Assembly (NCBI GenBank): GCA_039519185.1
Contig: CM076848.1
Coordinates: 34,398,849 to 34,462,848, forward strand
DNA: 64,000 nucleotides
Direction: 5' to 3'
DNA from: Astragalus membranaceus
Lineage: Eukaryota; Streptophyta; Magnoliopsida; Fabales; Fabaceae
Part shown: positions 1 to 10,168 of the stretch, in pieces
How the letters are laid out: the number at the start of each line of letters is the position of its first letter
Position numbering within the stretch: position 1 is the stretch's first letter
Notes under the pieces: generated by a model
The model's input: only the letters and a program-made list of their open reading frames with translations
Database searches by the model: none
What the model was told of the DNA's origin: nothing
Made by a program: the position numbers and the translations under genes

Positions 1-1
1 G

Positions 2-440
2 TGTGATGAGAGGTGGACACAGTTCCAGGACCACTTGGTGGCGCGGGGGCCTCCCTGTGTGCCGTACTCCTCAAACACGGTGCCGGGCTACTTTCCATGG
101 TTTTCTAGGGTCTCACATCCCTTTGCCTTCCCTGAAAATTATGTAGAGCTTGTGGATGAGCCGGATGTCAGTGTGGTACGTGTTTTTTATGTTAATTACA
201 GTAATAAGTTTCTTCTACTTATTTAAATCTACTTATTTAAATAATGTTATGTTATTTGTTTGACAGATGCTGCCAGAGCTCCTGGATATGGTGGATGAGA
301 TGGATGGGACCATCAATGATAATGTCCCAGAGCCAACCAGGAGCGTCTTTCAGCGCATCAAGAGGTTGCTCAACCCCTTCCGTAGGCTTAGGAGGAGGAT
401 CGTCAATGTGTATCAGAGGAGGGGGCGCAACACCCAGTAG
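2..440 (+). CDS. Plant mobile domain (PMD / MAIN-like) protein, C-terminal part, two exons, 5' end outside the window
   Basis: The frame is open from base 2 (CDERWTQFQDHL...) through a PMD-like stretch ending in WFSRVSHPFAF. A GTACGT donor follows at 176 and a TTTGACAG acceptor ends at 266. The second exon (267-440) continues in phase 0, encodes 57 residues and ends in a very basic tail (FRRLRRRIVNVYQRRGR) before TAG. The 'W[FY]xRxSHPF' stretch and the basic end are typical of plant PMD (PF10536) / MAIN-LIKE proteins. These include nuclear proteins linked to transposon silencing and copies carried by Mutator-like transposons. I cannot tell a host gene from a transposon copy because the front of the gene is missing. 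The exon join is my inference from splice consensus and phase. Confidence 0.55.
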
Positions 441-648
441 GATGATGTCTTAGGGGGGGATATTTGTTTGGAACTTTTGTATAATTTAACTACTTTTGAT
501 ATTATTAAGTATTTTTCTGATGTCATCTACTTAATTTGGCGCAAATTTATTGCCTTTTTATTACAAACCATAACCATACATGAAATACGAAAGACATAAA
601 ACCAACATAAGCAAACAACTAACTAAGAAACTAGTGTTTCGGTAGTCC
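441..648. other. Intergenic spacer between convergent genes
   Basis: About 200 bases of AT-rich sequence between the stop codon of the PMD gene and the stop codon of the minus-strand pseudogene. It should hold both 3' ends. I see no coding sequence in it. Confidence 0.4.
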
Positions 649-1056
649 CTATTCCAGAAGATAAATGATCTCTTCTGGAGTGCGTATTGTGTCCACGTAC
701 AACTCTAAGACTTGTCACCCCATCGGAAGTGTAGCATGATATTCCATCATGGTCCCAACGTCGTCATCGTTGCGGATCTCCATAACTGTAAAATAGCCAG
801 TCCCGTAATCAAGACGGTTGTACTTTCGGTAACGTATACGCGCCACGTCTTTACGCCACGCTCCCTCTGGACGAATCTTCCTCTCAGCCTTTTCCTTCAG
901 TTGGGCGAAGGTGATGTCCTTACTCATCCTGCAGAATACATGGTTAGGACAACGAAACACAACACCATGTTCGTCGGTGGTGACAGTCCCATGGTGATGA
1001 AGGGCCGTTAGGAATTTGGTGGATGAGTACTAGGTTGAGCACAATTGCCATTCCAT
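649..1056 (-). pseudogene. Mutator-type/PMD-associated N-terminal domain gene, two nonsense codons
   Basis: Reading from the ATG at 1056 to TAG at 649-651, one frame of 136 codons gives MEWQLCST-stop-YSSTKFLTALHHHG, then VVFRCPNHVFCRMSKDITFA, and ends VDTIRTPEEIIYLLE. It is interrupted by TAG at 1030-1032 and TGA at 715-717. The fold-like pattern (a short ubiquitin/PB1-like N-terminal unit with a DDDVGTM motif) resembles the small domain in front of plant MULE transposases, but I do not recognise the family with certainty. Both stops could come from single C-to-T changes (CAG to TAG, CGA to TGA), as expected for a methylated, silenced copy. A TATA-like box lies about 95 bp upstream, so the start is plausible. 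No transposase domain follows it; the convergent neighbour is the PMD gene. Confidence 0.4.
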
Positions 1057-1148
1057 TTCAGCTTGGTTGTAGCTGTCAAGAGGGAGAGTAGGTTTTGGTG
1101 AAGAAGCAGATTAGGGTTTGGTGAAGAAGGTCTGAGGATGTGAACCCC

Positions 1149-1160
1149 CTTTTATAATAG
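1149..1160 (-). promoter_or_regulatory. TATA-like box of the minus-strand pseudogene
   Basis: The minus strand reads TATTATAAAAGG here, about 95 bp before the proposed ATG at 1056. Spacing and sequence fit a plant TATA box, leaving room for a 5' leader of about 60 bp. Inferred from sequence only. Confidence 0.35.
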
Positions 1161-1354
1161 GCATGGTGAAATGTCAGCCGTTGATTTCATTTTTAGATCA
1201 CAAATCTGAGCCGTTTAAATTCTATCCGTTTAGAAACATTTTCCAAAGGGATTGACATCCACTCCTTTATCTGACACACATTTGACTGATTGTAAGCCGT
1301 TGATCAAAACTGTCGGTGGAATCTGAGACGTCCAATATCTGTCGCTCTGCAACA

Positions 1355-1525
1355 CTGGTTCGAACATCCTCATGCGAACATATTCGCATGACCACATTCG
1401 AACCTGTTCGCATGAACCCATTCGAACAGGTGAAAAACACCCAAGAGGGTGTGTCCCCATATTTAACACACGCGAATGGCCGCGTGCGAACCTGTTCGAA
1501 TGCCCGTGTTCGAACAGGTGAAAAT
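1355..1525. repeat. Cluster of TTCGAAC/GTTCG motifs
   Basis: Within 170 bp, variants of TTCGAACCTGTTCG and ATTCGAACAGGTGAAAA recur on both strands at least six times (examples near 1370, 1400, 1424, 1490 and 1512). They make short hairpins. Chance open frames on both strands (for example residues 'SCEQVRMWSCEYVRM') are by-products of this repetition, not genes. Confidence 0.5.
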
Positions 1526-4060
1526 TCGTGAAAAAAAAGAGGTTTGGACTGGCCTTTTGGTCATTTCACACCCTTATGGGGTGTGTTTCGAGTAGGAGGG
1601 GGTGTGGGAAAAGCAAACGCCTTGACATTTTGCCCGTCCATAACATAGTCGTCTCAAACAATTTTGGGGCTCAGTTCAAATCTTAAAAATTGGGCCCTTA
1701 ATTAAACTTTTATCAAATGAATTACCAAAAATTCAAACTACTTTATTTAAATTGTAAATAATATCTCACTACAACTTCACTTGGTATTCTAATTTTCAAA
1801 CGGTGAATGGATATACTATTTTTTGGAGGCTTATAGACGGGACTAGTCCCTAACCACCATTTTACGAAGGCACATTATCTCCTAAATTCAGTTGAAAAAT
1901 AATAACCCCACATGATTTATTATTGTTTTTGACAATTCGTTTCGAACCAATTAATATAACTCCATGAAAAATTATAATCAAGTATGTCTGGTGGGCATTC
2001 TATTAGCCACGTCAACATTAACTTCATGACAACTTAATGGCGAAAATGCAAACGAAAATATAAGAATGACCAAAAATTGAAGAAAAACTTATTTAGGATA
2101 AATCTTAGATTTTATAAGAGCCAAAAAGATATTTAACCCTAAAAAATTATAGAGAAATCCATAAATGTTAAGACATTACAAGAAGATTTTAAAATCAGTA
2201 AAACTATCTATAGATTTAATAAACATGTACCGATTATTCAAATAACAAATTCTAAAAAAATAATTGATTCAATCATAAAATTTAATTAAAGTATTAAAAA
2301 TGCATTTTATTTAAAGATATACAAAAAAAAGTTTGTTTATATGCCAACTCGTTAACCTAGTTACGACATACTCATATTATTTTTTATCCTTAGTACAAAG
2401 AGTCGGGGTAGGAGAATAGAGAGAAAGTATGCAAATTTGAACTCGCACTAAATGTTCACTCATCATTTACTTGTGTTTTACCATTAGAATGTGCTCTCCA
2501 AATTTACGATGACTCATATAAATTACGAGTTAAATAGAGTGACAAAATGTATAATTAATTATTAGTTAAATTTAAATTTAAGACTTTTAACTATAGGTTT
2601 ATATATAATTTTTTCAATTTTTTTGAATTTTGTATGTTCTAATTTTTTATGAATTACTGGATTTTCACAATAATTTAGGGAGGCGACGAGCAGCATGGAG
2701 TAAAACCCCTCATAACCAAAGGTAGAGAGCTACATACATTTCTGAAGAATAAATTAATACACTTACCTCCCTATAAAAAATTTATTTTGACCCACTCGTG
2801 AATCTAAAAGTTTACACATAGGTCACTCAATTTATATGAATGAAAAACTGTCTAATGACTTATACTTAGAGATATGTGCTCCTTCCGGTCACTATTATAA
2901 GCAAAAAAAACTTCGATTCTTTTGTCTAAAAAAATTTAATTCTTGGTCACTATACAAGCAAAAGTTATCTACTTTTGCCACACTTAACGTTATTATTCTA
3001 AATAAATCAAAATAATTTTTCTATTAAATATTATAAAGGTCAATTTAGTAAATTTGATTTGATTTTTACATGAAACTAAACATTTAGTTGCACTTAATTA
3101 AATTTCTTAATATGAAATTACATTGATAGTAAACACATTACTCAACGATCGATATTTTAACATGAAATGAAGTAGATATTATTTATTTATTTTTTTGGCA
3201 AAAGAAAGAGAGAATGAGTCTCGTTAAAACCTTCTGATGCAAAAACCCTCTTTAGGAAAAAATATCAAGAATGAAAAAAAAGTACTTCTCCTAAACTTTA
3301 TTGATAAAAAGAGAAAAGGAGACACAAAAACATGGGAGAACTAGCAAACCCATGAACAACGACAACATTATAACCAAAAGGAAATAAAAGCAATCATATT
3401 AAAAGAAAATTAGCTCAAAGAATGTCTAAAATGGCATACAAAAACATCACTATAATGACTCTCGTCCCAACGAAGCTGATGCCAAAGCCATTAACAAACA
3501 TTTGCAGAAAAAAAAAACAGAAAGCCAAAGGAAAAACCAATCCATCAAATAAGAATAAATCATGTAGGGAGCAGGAGAATTCAAAGTAGAGATATTAATT
3601 ATTAGGTATGTAATTTATTTATTTAATTTAATATATTAAAGATTTAAGTTTATGACAATTTTAGCAATACTGGTGTTTCAAAAAATTTGCACCCCTTAGG
3701 TAATGTCCTAGATCCACCACTGTCCATAACAAAGAGGAAAACTAGGTAATAGACCTTATCTAGTTGACATTCCTAATAGATACGATATATTTCCATCAAT
3801 AGATTACTTGACATTTATAGTACAAATTTCACGTGCTATAACTAAAGAATTAGTCCTCCATTATGTGGAATCAATGATAAACATATTAGGGGATTGATAG
3901 TGGACTTTGTGAATGTATCTTGATGAAGATAAATGTTCTAGATAGATGCTTATAAGGCATTATGTTATTCACTAATCCCACATCTTGGATATCTCAACTT
4001 GAAAAGTCATATGATATCCTCATATATAATATCATCACACCACACACGTACAGTGCTTTG
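1526..4060. other. Gene-poor AT-rich stretch with degenerate transposon remains
   Basis: I find no coding region. Small stretches look like decayed mobile DNA. At 3192-3600, on the minus strand, a 'GGTTTTAACGAGACTC' segment echoes the 3' UTR of the LINE at 5.6-6.0 kb. At 3680-3720, a 'CCCCTTAGG...CTAGATCCACCACTG' phrase is common in old plant transposons. Neither can be bounded by eye. Confidence 0.35.
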
Positions 4061-4067
4061 GTTAGTC

Positions 4068-4076
4068 CTATTTATA
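4068..4076 (+). promoter_or_regulatory. Putative TATA box of the MIR171h-like transcription unit
   Basis: CTATTTATAG lies about 100 bp before the first hairpin. Transcription starting about 30 bp downstream would cover both hairpins at 4165-4274 and 4342-4453. Inferred from sequence and spacing only; no promoter data are available here. Confidence 0.35.
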
Positions 4077-4164
4077 GGAGTGGGAGGTTTCCTTTCTTTC
4101 CACAAAAATATAAGCTAATTTCCCATAGCTAATAAATAACCTTCCTCATTAATGGCTTTTTTTC

Positions 4165-4274
4165 TGCAAAAGTATACAAGGCGTGATATTGTTCCGGCTC
4201 ATCTTCAACCATCACATATATGATCAATTTAAGAGACGAGCCGAATCAATATCACTCTTGTTTGCTCCATTGCA
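4165..4274 (+). ncRNA. MIR171h-like: MIR171h-like microRNA precursor, first copy
   Basis: The 3' arm contains CGAGCCGAATCAATATCACT followed by C at 4237-4257. As I recall, this is identical to miR171h of Medicago and its soybean and Lotus counterparts. The 5' arm (about 4180-4203, GCGTGATATTGTTCCGGCTC then ATCT) pairs with it over 24 positions with four mismatches. The lower stem (GCAA...TTGC) also pairs, and the loop is about 30 nt. Members of this variant guide cleavage of mRNA for the GRAS transcription factor NSP2 and limit mycorrhizal colonisation and nodulation signalling; this is known for the family, not shown here. The microRNA sits on the 3' arm, as in other miR171 genes. A second hairpin follows 179 bp downstream in the same orientation, so both may come from one primary transcript. 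Confidence 0.85.
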
Positions 4275-4341
4275 TATATATATTTCTAAGTAATTTCCTT
4301 TCAAAATCAAACCATAGAAAGGCCTCAGAATAGAAATTGGA

Positions 4342-4453
4342 TTCTGCAGAAGTTAACAGGGGTGGTATTGTTTCTGCTCATCTTATAATTAATGAATAAT
4401 CACATCGCCTTAAGACGAGCCGAATCAATATCGCTCCAGTACACTTCACTGCA
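4342..4453 (+). ncRNA. MIR171h-like: MIR171h-like microRNA precursor, second tandem copy
   Basis: This is a diverged duplicate of the preceding hairpin. The 3' arm at 4416-4436 reads CGAGCCGAATCAATATCGCT then C, one base (A to G) different from the first copy. The 5' arm (about 4359-4382, GGGGTGGTATTGTTTCTGCT then CATC) pairs with it, and at least three G-U pairs preserve the stem where the arms have drifted. The lower stem (CTGCAGAAG against CTTCACTGCAT) also pairs. Retention of pairing suggests the copy is, or recently was, under selection as a hairpin. The G near the 3' end of the mature RNA lies outside the seed, so targeting of NSP2-like mRNAs could persist. Confidence 0.75.
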
Positions 4454-5586
4454 TATATAGCTACTCTTTTTTCTAAGTCAAATTATATATATATCCCTTG
4501 GTTTTTGATGAATGGTTCTCTACTTCTGTTTTCACCAATTATATTATTGTAACCTTTCATTTGTTTGGTTGTAGCCTTGTACCTTGCATTCTCTCCTCAG
4601 ATTCAAGCAAAAAGTCTAAGAAGTTGTTTTTGGAGAAGGAAGGTGACAAGTTATAATAAGAGGTAGTTCTAATTTATCAAAATCTAGTTGTAATTAATTA
4701 AACTAATGATGATTGCAATTTTGCAAGGAACATATATAGCTATGGTGAAAAAAGCTTCTTGTTGATCTATAACTATTTCAATGGATGCACTATATTTACC
4801 CTGAAAACTGGATCAAGCTAGTGTTTATTGGCAATATTCTCAAAGATATAGTGTTAATATACTTGGAATTGAAATATCAACTTGATGTATAGGCCGTTGG
4901 CATTACTGACTTCGTCTTTGAGATCAAGGTTTAAACCGCGTTTGCGTCACGATCTTTGTTATTGTGGAGAATCACAGTCAAATGCTGAATGATGTGGCTT
5001 CATTTGTATTCATGTTGTGGTAGCTGATATAGATAATAATGAATGTTATGTCAGCTTGCAGTTTGGTTGGTAGTAGCAAGTGTCTACACTCAATATATCT
5101 CGGCCAACATAAAAGGCTAGCAACACATGAAGCAATGATTTCAATTTACCTTTCACATTTCTCTTCGGTTTTCATTTTGTTTACTATCATAAGCACAATT
5201 TTTCTACTAGCTAGGGAATCCTGTAATTCTCTTCTTTCATGATTTTGTTGTTGTTCTTCTTCTTTAACCGTTTTTTGTGTGTTCAATCATATGTATCCAT
5301 AAAGCTTGATGATCTTTGTAATTCTACATCGAGCTCATGTATCTTTCTTGGTCTCATCCTGTCTCGTGAAGCTCCAAGAAACAACCATGTGTTGCTCGAT
5401 CCGAATCGGAATGCCACAAATATGACACATTTCTCAGATGGGGGGTACTTTAGATTCAATCACTCTTCAGTGAGTTTGATGTCTCTTTTCAAACACCTAA
5501 GTTGTTGTGTGATAACTTAAGTTTGGTGTTATTGTCCCATACCCTATTATGCATGCAGAGACAAAACACATTGAGCCAAGTGAATT
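4454..5586. other. Region downstream of the microRNA hairpins, no recognisable gene
   Basis: Short open frames at 5039-5242 and 5239-5520 resemble no family I know and look like chance. This stretch probably holds the 3' part and terminator of the primary microRNA transcript, but I see no marker that fixes its end. Confidence 0.4.
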
Positions 5587-5993
5587 GTGTTGAAGAACAG
5601 AGAAAAGAAAAATGGAAAATCTTTATTAGGCCCTTTATGTGGAACAAAGGCAAGAAACATTTGGTTGACACGAGACAATGTTATCTTCAAAGGGGGGAAT
5701 GTGTCAGTTTCAGAATTGGTTTCGGGTATAAAGGATTGCGCGTGGGGGTGGCTCAAGGCTAGACAAGGAAGAGCTTCTAGGGCGGGTTGGTCGGATTGGT
5801 ATAATTGTCCGTCGGGTGTTTTGTCCTCATTGTAATTTTCTCTTATTGAAATATTGATGTACTTTGTAATGTAGCTGGGGTACTCTTTTTCCCAATGAGT
5901 TTTGGCCCTCGGAGGTTTTAACGAGGCCCCCTAGGTGTAAGGGGTTGGTGCACCATTTGTGTGCCCTTAATAAAATTGCTTATCTAAAAAAAA
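5587..5993 (+). mobile_element. 5'-truncated LINE (L1 type): last codons of ORF2, 3' UTR and A-tail
   Basis: The frame from 5587 to 5835 ends in IWLTRDNVIFKGGNVSVSEL, KDCAWGWLKARQGRASRAGW and WYNCPSGVLSSL. This is the usual last segment of plant L1-type ORF2, after the reverse transcriptase. A 3' UTR with the common phrase 'GGAGGTTTTAACGAGGCCCC' follows and ends in TTGCTTATCTAAAAAAAA at 5976-5993. The reverse transcriptase and endonuclease are absent, as expected for a 5'-truncated insertion. I could not find target duplications. The tail matches that of the SINE at 37.3 kb (see findings). Confidence 0.65.
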
Positions 5994-8148
5994 GTCTTAT
6001 TTTCAATTATTTTAATAATATCTAATAAATTGACTAGCTTATTAACTCACTTAGTAGCCCTTTGAACCAAGTTGTCGCAAAATTTTTTAAAGGAAACACC
6101 TACTCGAGATAATTATTTGTGGAATATATATGTGTTGGTCAATTGCTTCGTGCAATATGGTTACAACTTGGAACAAGTTCATCTCGTATATCGTCTGTTT
6201 CATTGTAAGTTTAGAAAAATTGTTGATTTAACCTACCTTTGGAATGATTATAAGTTGTAACTAGCAATTTTTTCCAATTTTTTTTTGGTCTAGAGGTCTT
6301 CAATCTGACTCTGGTGTCCAGGAAAATAAGGCCTTAACTAATTCAGAGTTTGATCGAAAAGTAAGTAAAACATGACCTCAATTTATTTCATTATCGAAGA
6401 TTGAACTCGAGTACTAGCCAAATCCGTCTATGCGTTAACCACTAGCACCTAATTAATCTTCAATTTTTTCCAATTTAATTTAGACAGTTTGGATGAGCTT
6501 ATGTTAGCTAATTTTCTCTTTTCTATATTGCAAGTTGCAACAAGCTCTTCCAAATCATAAAAACTTTTTGAAATTTAGAATGGTTGTAATGTTTAATAGA
6601 TAATTAATATTAATATTGAGTGTACTATATGTTTGACAGAATATATATGACTCCTGCTGTAATCTTTTCCACAGAATATATAACCTGTAGTTTTCACTTT
6701 TTCCCACTGAATCCGTTCAGCCATCCCGTGATTCAAGTTTTCCCACTTCTTTAAAAACTTTGCAATTATTATTTTATATAAGAGGTCTTAAACTATATTG
6801 ATGGATGACAATAGACCGGTAAGTTGATCCATGCATGAACCCAAACAGAATCATGAATAAAAATATCAAAACGACTAGATTATTATGGTCTTCAATTAAA
6901 ACAGGTTAGTTAGACATAGACATATTATTACAACTCTTGATGTTGATTCTTATATTAAAAACTTCATTGGATTTATTTAAATTTGCAACACAGTATACGC
7001 TCATGTCAGAAATTTGATTTGCTGGGACACACATATCCAAAGAAGTTTTCTGTTTGTCCCTAGTTCTTTCAATTCAAATTATTTAAGCCAATTAGAATTT
7101 TGTACTCTGTCCCTATAAAAGAAATCTTACTTAAGTCAGCTATAGTAAAGCAGCCATGTTTTTTATGGTTTACATGCATGTTTTGATTGGAAAGAATAAC
7201 TTGAGAGAGAAGATAATAATAGTATTGTGTTGTTTCTACTTTCTTACATTTAATTATTTTATATCCTAGTCAATACCAAATGGCTAATTCTTTATGTTCA
7301 TCAAATTTTAGGATGATTTTTTCCACTAGAGAATCACAGCTTCACCAACTGCTCAAACAATTAAATATTACTAGGTTACGTAATGGTCATAACAGGGACT
7401 GATTTAACAGTTCAAAATGATTAAATTAAACTATAGTTAGAGGCCTTCAGCTAATAATTATCCATCGAATGGCGAGGACTGGACAGTGTATGGGAGAAAA
7501 AGCAATTATATCTTTAGGGTGGGTTGGACTCCTTTCAAATGAGAATTATTAGAATTTGAGAATTATTAGAATTTGAGAGTAACTCTTACTCAACCAAAAA
7601 CTAGTTTATCGAGTGGGCTGATTATAAGAAATTTCTTAGTAATAATTACTAAATTTTTTGGTGACCATTATACAACAATACAATGGTTAGTACATACTAA
7701 CCATAATTTAGTGTTTGTGCGGTTAGTATATGCTACTAACCATTATACAATAATCCAATGGTTAGTACATACTTACCACAATTTAGTATTTGTGTGGTTA
7801 CCGAATTTTTTCATTGATGGGAAAATGACTATTATGCTCATTTAGTAACAATTACTAAGGAATTCCTTAGTACTCTAAGTCAGACTCCTATAGTCGTTTT
7901 TAAAATCAAAATAGGCATTGAACCAATGAAATCTTCGAAGTATGGTTCAACGGCTTTAAACCGCTCAAATTTAGATGAAATTGCGGCCGAACTACTCAAA
8001 TAACTAAATCAGAGGAAGTGTTGAGTCATGGTTTAACCAGTTGAACCCTTCCCCTCCCAAAACTCTGTCCCAAACATACCCTTAGGATTTATTTATTTTT
8101 TGATCCAAATACCCTTAGGATTTCACTATGTGAGAAATGAGGGAGAGG
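5994..8148. other. AT-rich DNA without a recognisable gene
   Basis: No coding region is supported. The frame at 6072-6260 resembles nothing known. A small duplicated block lies at 7665-7802 (listed separately). 7925-8060 contains a 'GGTTCAACGG...GGTTTAACCAGTTGAACCC' phrase typical of old dispersed repeats. Confidence 0.35.
7665..7802. repeat. Two-copy tandem duplication, about 68 bp unit
   Basis: The block 'ACCATTATACAACAATACAA...GGTTAGTACATACTAACCATAATTTAGTGTTTGTG' is repeated immediately as 'ACCATTATACAATAATCCAA...TTAGTATTTGTG' with about 10 per cent difference. The minus strand also reads TTAGTAGCATATACTAACC, so the unit is itself partly palindromic. Confidence 0.55.
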
Positions 8149-8157
8149 GAATGGTAT
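8149..8157. other. Left target site duplication of the MULE (GAATGGTAT)
   Basis: The 9-mer GAATGGTAT here recurs exactly at 10160-10168, immediately outside the opposite end of the element. Nine-base duplications are diagnostic of Mutator-like transposition. Confidence 0.85.
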
Positions 8158-10159
8158 GGGTTTTTTTTTTTGTACCCCCATCAACTCTCATCTACCCCCA
8201 TCAGCCCTATGAAAATACCAAAATACCCTTAAAATTTTGATAAAATTACAAAACATTTATCATTTATCACTTGCATCCGTTTGACCAGAAATTTTCTAGA
8301 GATTATCGGATTTAACCTTCAGAGATACATCCGATTTCCCATCGGACTTACGCATCGGAGCTACCTATATCCGATCCACACATCCGCTTCGTAAACAAGT
8401 AAGTCGGAATTACGTAAATCCGATTCTCCAATCGTATATACCTATATCCGATTTCCCATCGGATATAGGTAGATCCGATTTGATTTTTATTTTTTTAAAA
8501 ATTTGTTTTTTCAGTGTCAAACAGATATCGAGGGGAGTCTTCGTCTCGGGCATCGCCAGGTGCTCCGAGTACACGCACCCGCCACAGGATTGCGGGACAT
8601 GCGTCTGCCCGCCATAGGCGACAGCAGCAGTATCAGCAGTATCCACGTGCACCAACTCTTTAATCTTCGCTTTCACATTTTTAGTCACGTGCCAAGAACA
8701 TAACAAATTTGTAGCGGAAGGAAAGACATCAACAATACCGGACATAAGACCAAGATCTCTATCAGTCAACAACACCTGAGGCTGAAGTCCGTGCAAGTCA
8801 AATAATTCTTTTAGTTGCTGCAATGCCCAAGTAAAATGAATTCCAAGCTCGTGTGAAATATAGGCAAAAGCAACCGAGAAAGTTAACTCCGTTGAAGTGA
8901 CACCTACAATCTCCAATAGAGGTAGATTGTATTTGTTGGTCTTGTAGGTGGTGTCAAGAATAAGAACCTTTGGAAACAACCGGAATAACTTAATAGAAGT
9001 GGGATGCGCCAACATGATGTCACTGACCACATCGGAACCCTCAAATTTTCTGCTCCAACATAAATAATTTTGCGTCTCAATCAATCTCAAAAGCTCTTGA
9101 ATGTCCGTTCTAGGACCCCTCTTAGAAGACCTATAGGCGTAACGCTGCCTATATATTTGAGGAAGAGAAGTGACGTTGTCCGGATAATGGTTCTTCAAAG
9201 CAGTAAGACAATCTTTCGGGGCAACATTCAAATCAGTGTGCTCATTAACAATAGCTTTCTGCGGCTTAGTTAAACGACCAAAAGCTGTCGACCCAACCGG
9301 GGTAGTAAGCAACTGATGTGTGTGAAGACCACACCTAACACTAACACGCCAACCCCCATGACGTTTTGTACAAGTAGCTCTCAATGTAAACGGACAGCTT
9401 CTTCTTTTAGACCCGAAAACTCTAGAATCATTAGACCAATTCCCTTGCTTCTCGCAACCAAATATAATCTTATCTCTAGAACCCCTTTTACCTCCAGCTT
9501 TGTCAGATCTTACGATGATAACCACAACTCCAATACGCCTCCCAACCGCGTTAGCCCACTCTTCAACATCCTGGCGTGTAGAAAAAATCTACAAAATAGA
9601 AGAAATAGATAAATGTTGCGTACTTAATTAATTAAATATCTACCAAACTTTAATTAAGAAAATTGGTTTCAAAAATATACCCTCTCTGTCCAAAATGCCT
9701 CTGTAGTGTCTACCACGAAAGGAACGACCTGCGACTCTGTATTCACAATACCTGTTTCAAAATAGAACAACAGTTATAAAGTAAATAATTAAAAATAAAA
9801 AAAACAAAGCGGATTTAGGTGACTTCAAACGTAAATCCGCTTTCTAATTTTTACAAATCGGATATAGCTTCATCTAGGTATATCCGATTTGTTAAACAAT
9901 AAAGGCGGATTTAGCTAAATCCGATTTCGCATCGGATTTAGCTAAATCCGATTTGTAAATATTTCGCCTCAGAATTAAATCGTATTTAAAGCTAATCGGA
10001 TTTACCTTCCATTTAGGTAAATCCGATTTCCAGATTAAGTGGTCCCCCACCAGAGAATCTTCCAAAAGTCAATTTTTGTAATTTATGTCAGGGGTATTTT
10101 TGGAATAACGTTTTTGGGTGGGGGTACATGGAAGCTGATGGGGGTATAAAAAAAAAACC
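8158..10159 (-). mobile_element. Mutator-like element (MULE), 2,002 bp, 9-bp TSD
   Basis: The left end starts GGG, a T run, then GTACCCCCATCAAC and TACCCCCATCAGCC. The right end, read on the minus strand, starts GG, a T run, then ATACCCCCATCAGC and TACCCCCACCC, giving degenerate terminal inverted repeats of about 70 bp. Both ends abut GAATGGTAT (8149-8157 and 10160-10168). Inside the TIRs are clusters of ATCCGATTTCCCATCGGAT-like motifs (8280-8480 and 9810-10035) on both strands. These subterminal palindromes probably bind the transposase. The element encodes one minus-strand transposase fragment that is deleted and frameshifted, so it is not autonomous. Confidence 0.85.
8410..9751 (-). pseudogene. 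FAR1/MULE transposase, broken; joins 9751-9681 and 9588-8410
   Basis: The first visible exon (9751-9681, GIVNTESQVVPFVVDT and onward) ends at a GTATAT donor. The second starts after TTTTGTAG and continues in phase 0 as IFSTRQDVEEWANAVGRRIG. A FAR1-like cysteine/histidine segment follows (CEKQGNW ... CPFTLRATC ... CGLHTHQL). The MULE DDE core begins with LILDTTYKTNKYNLPLLEIV (first Asp) and LLTDRDLGLM (second Asp), then CSWHVTKNVKAKIKE. After 'KELV' the frame jumps into a C-terminal segment (VHVDTADTAAVAYGG...) where several hundred residues, including the catalytic Glu and the SWIM zinc finger, should lie. An internal deletion has therefore removed the third catalytic residue and the protein cannot be active. 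It is still long for a relic, with no stop before the deletion point, suggesting fairly recent decay. Confidence 0.8.
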
Positions 10160-10168
10160 GAATGGTAT
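10160..10168. other. Right target site duplication of the MULE (GAATGGTAT)
   Basis: Exact copy of 8149-8157; see the MULE entry. Confidence 0.85.

Noticed and set aside
5039..5520. Two short frames with hydrophobic N-termini as secreted peptides downstream of the microRNA
   Set aside because: No family resemblance, overlapping frames, weak codon texture; likely chance.
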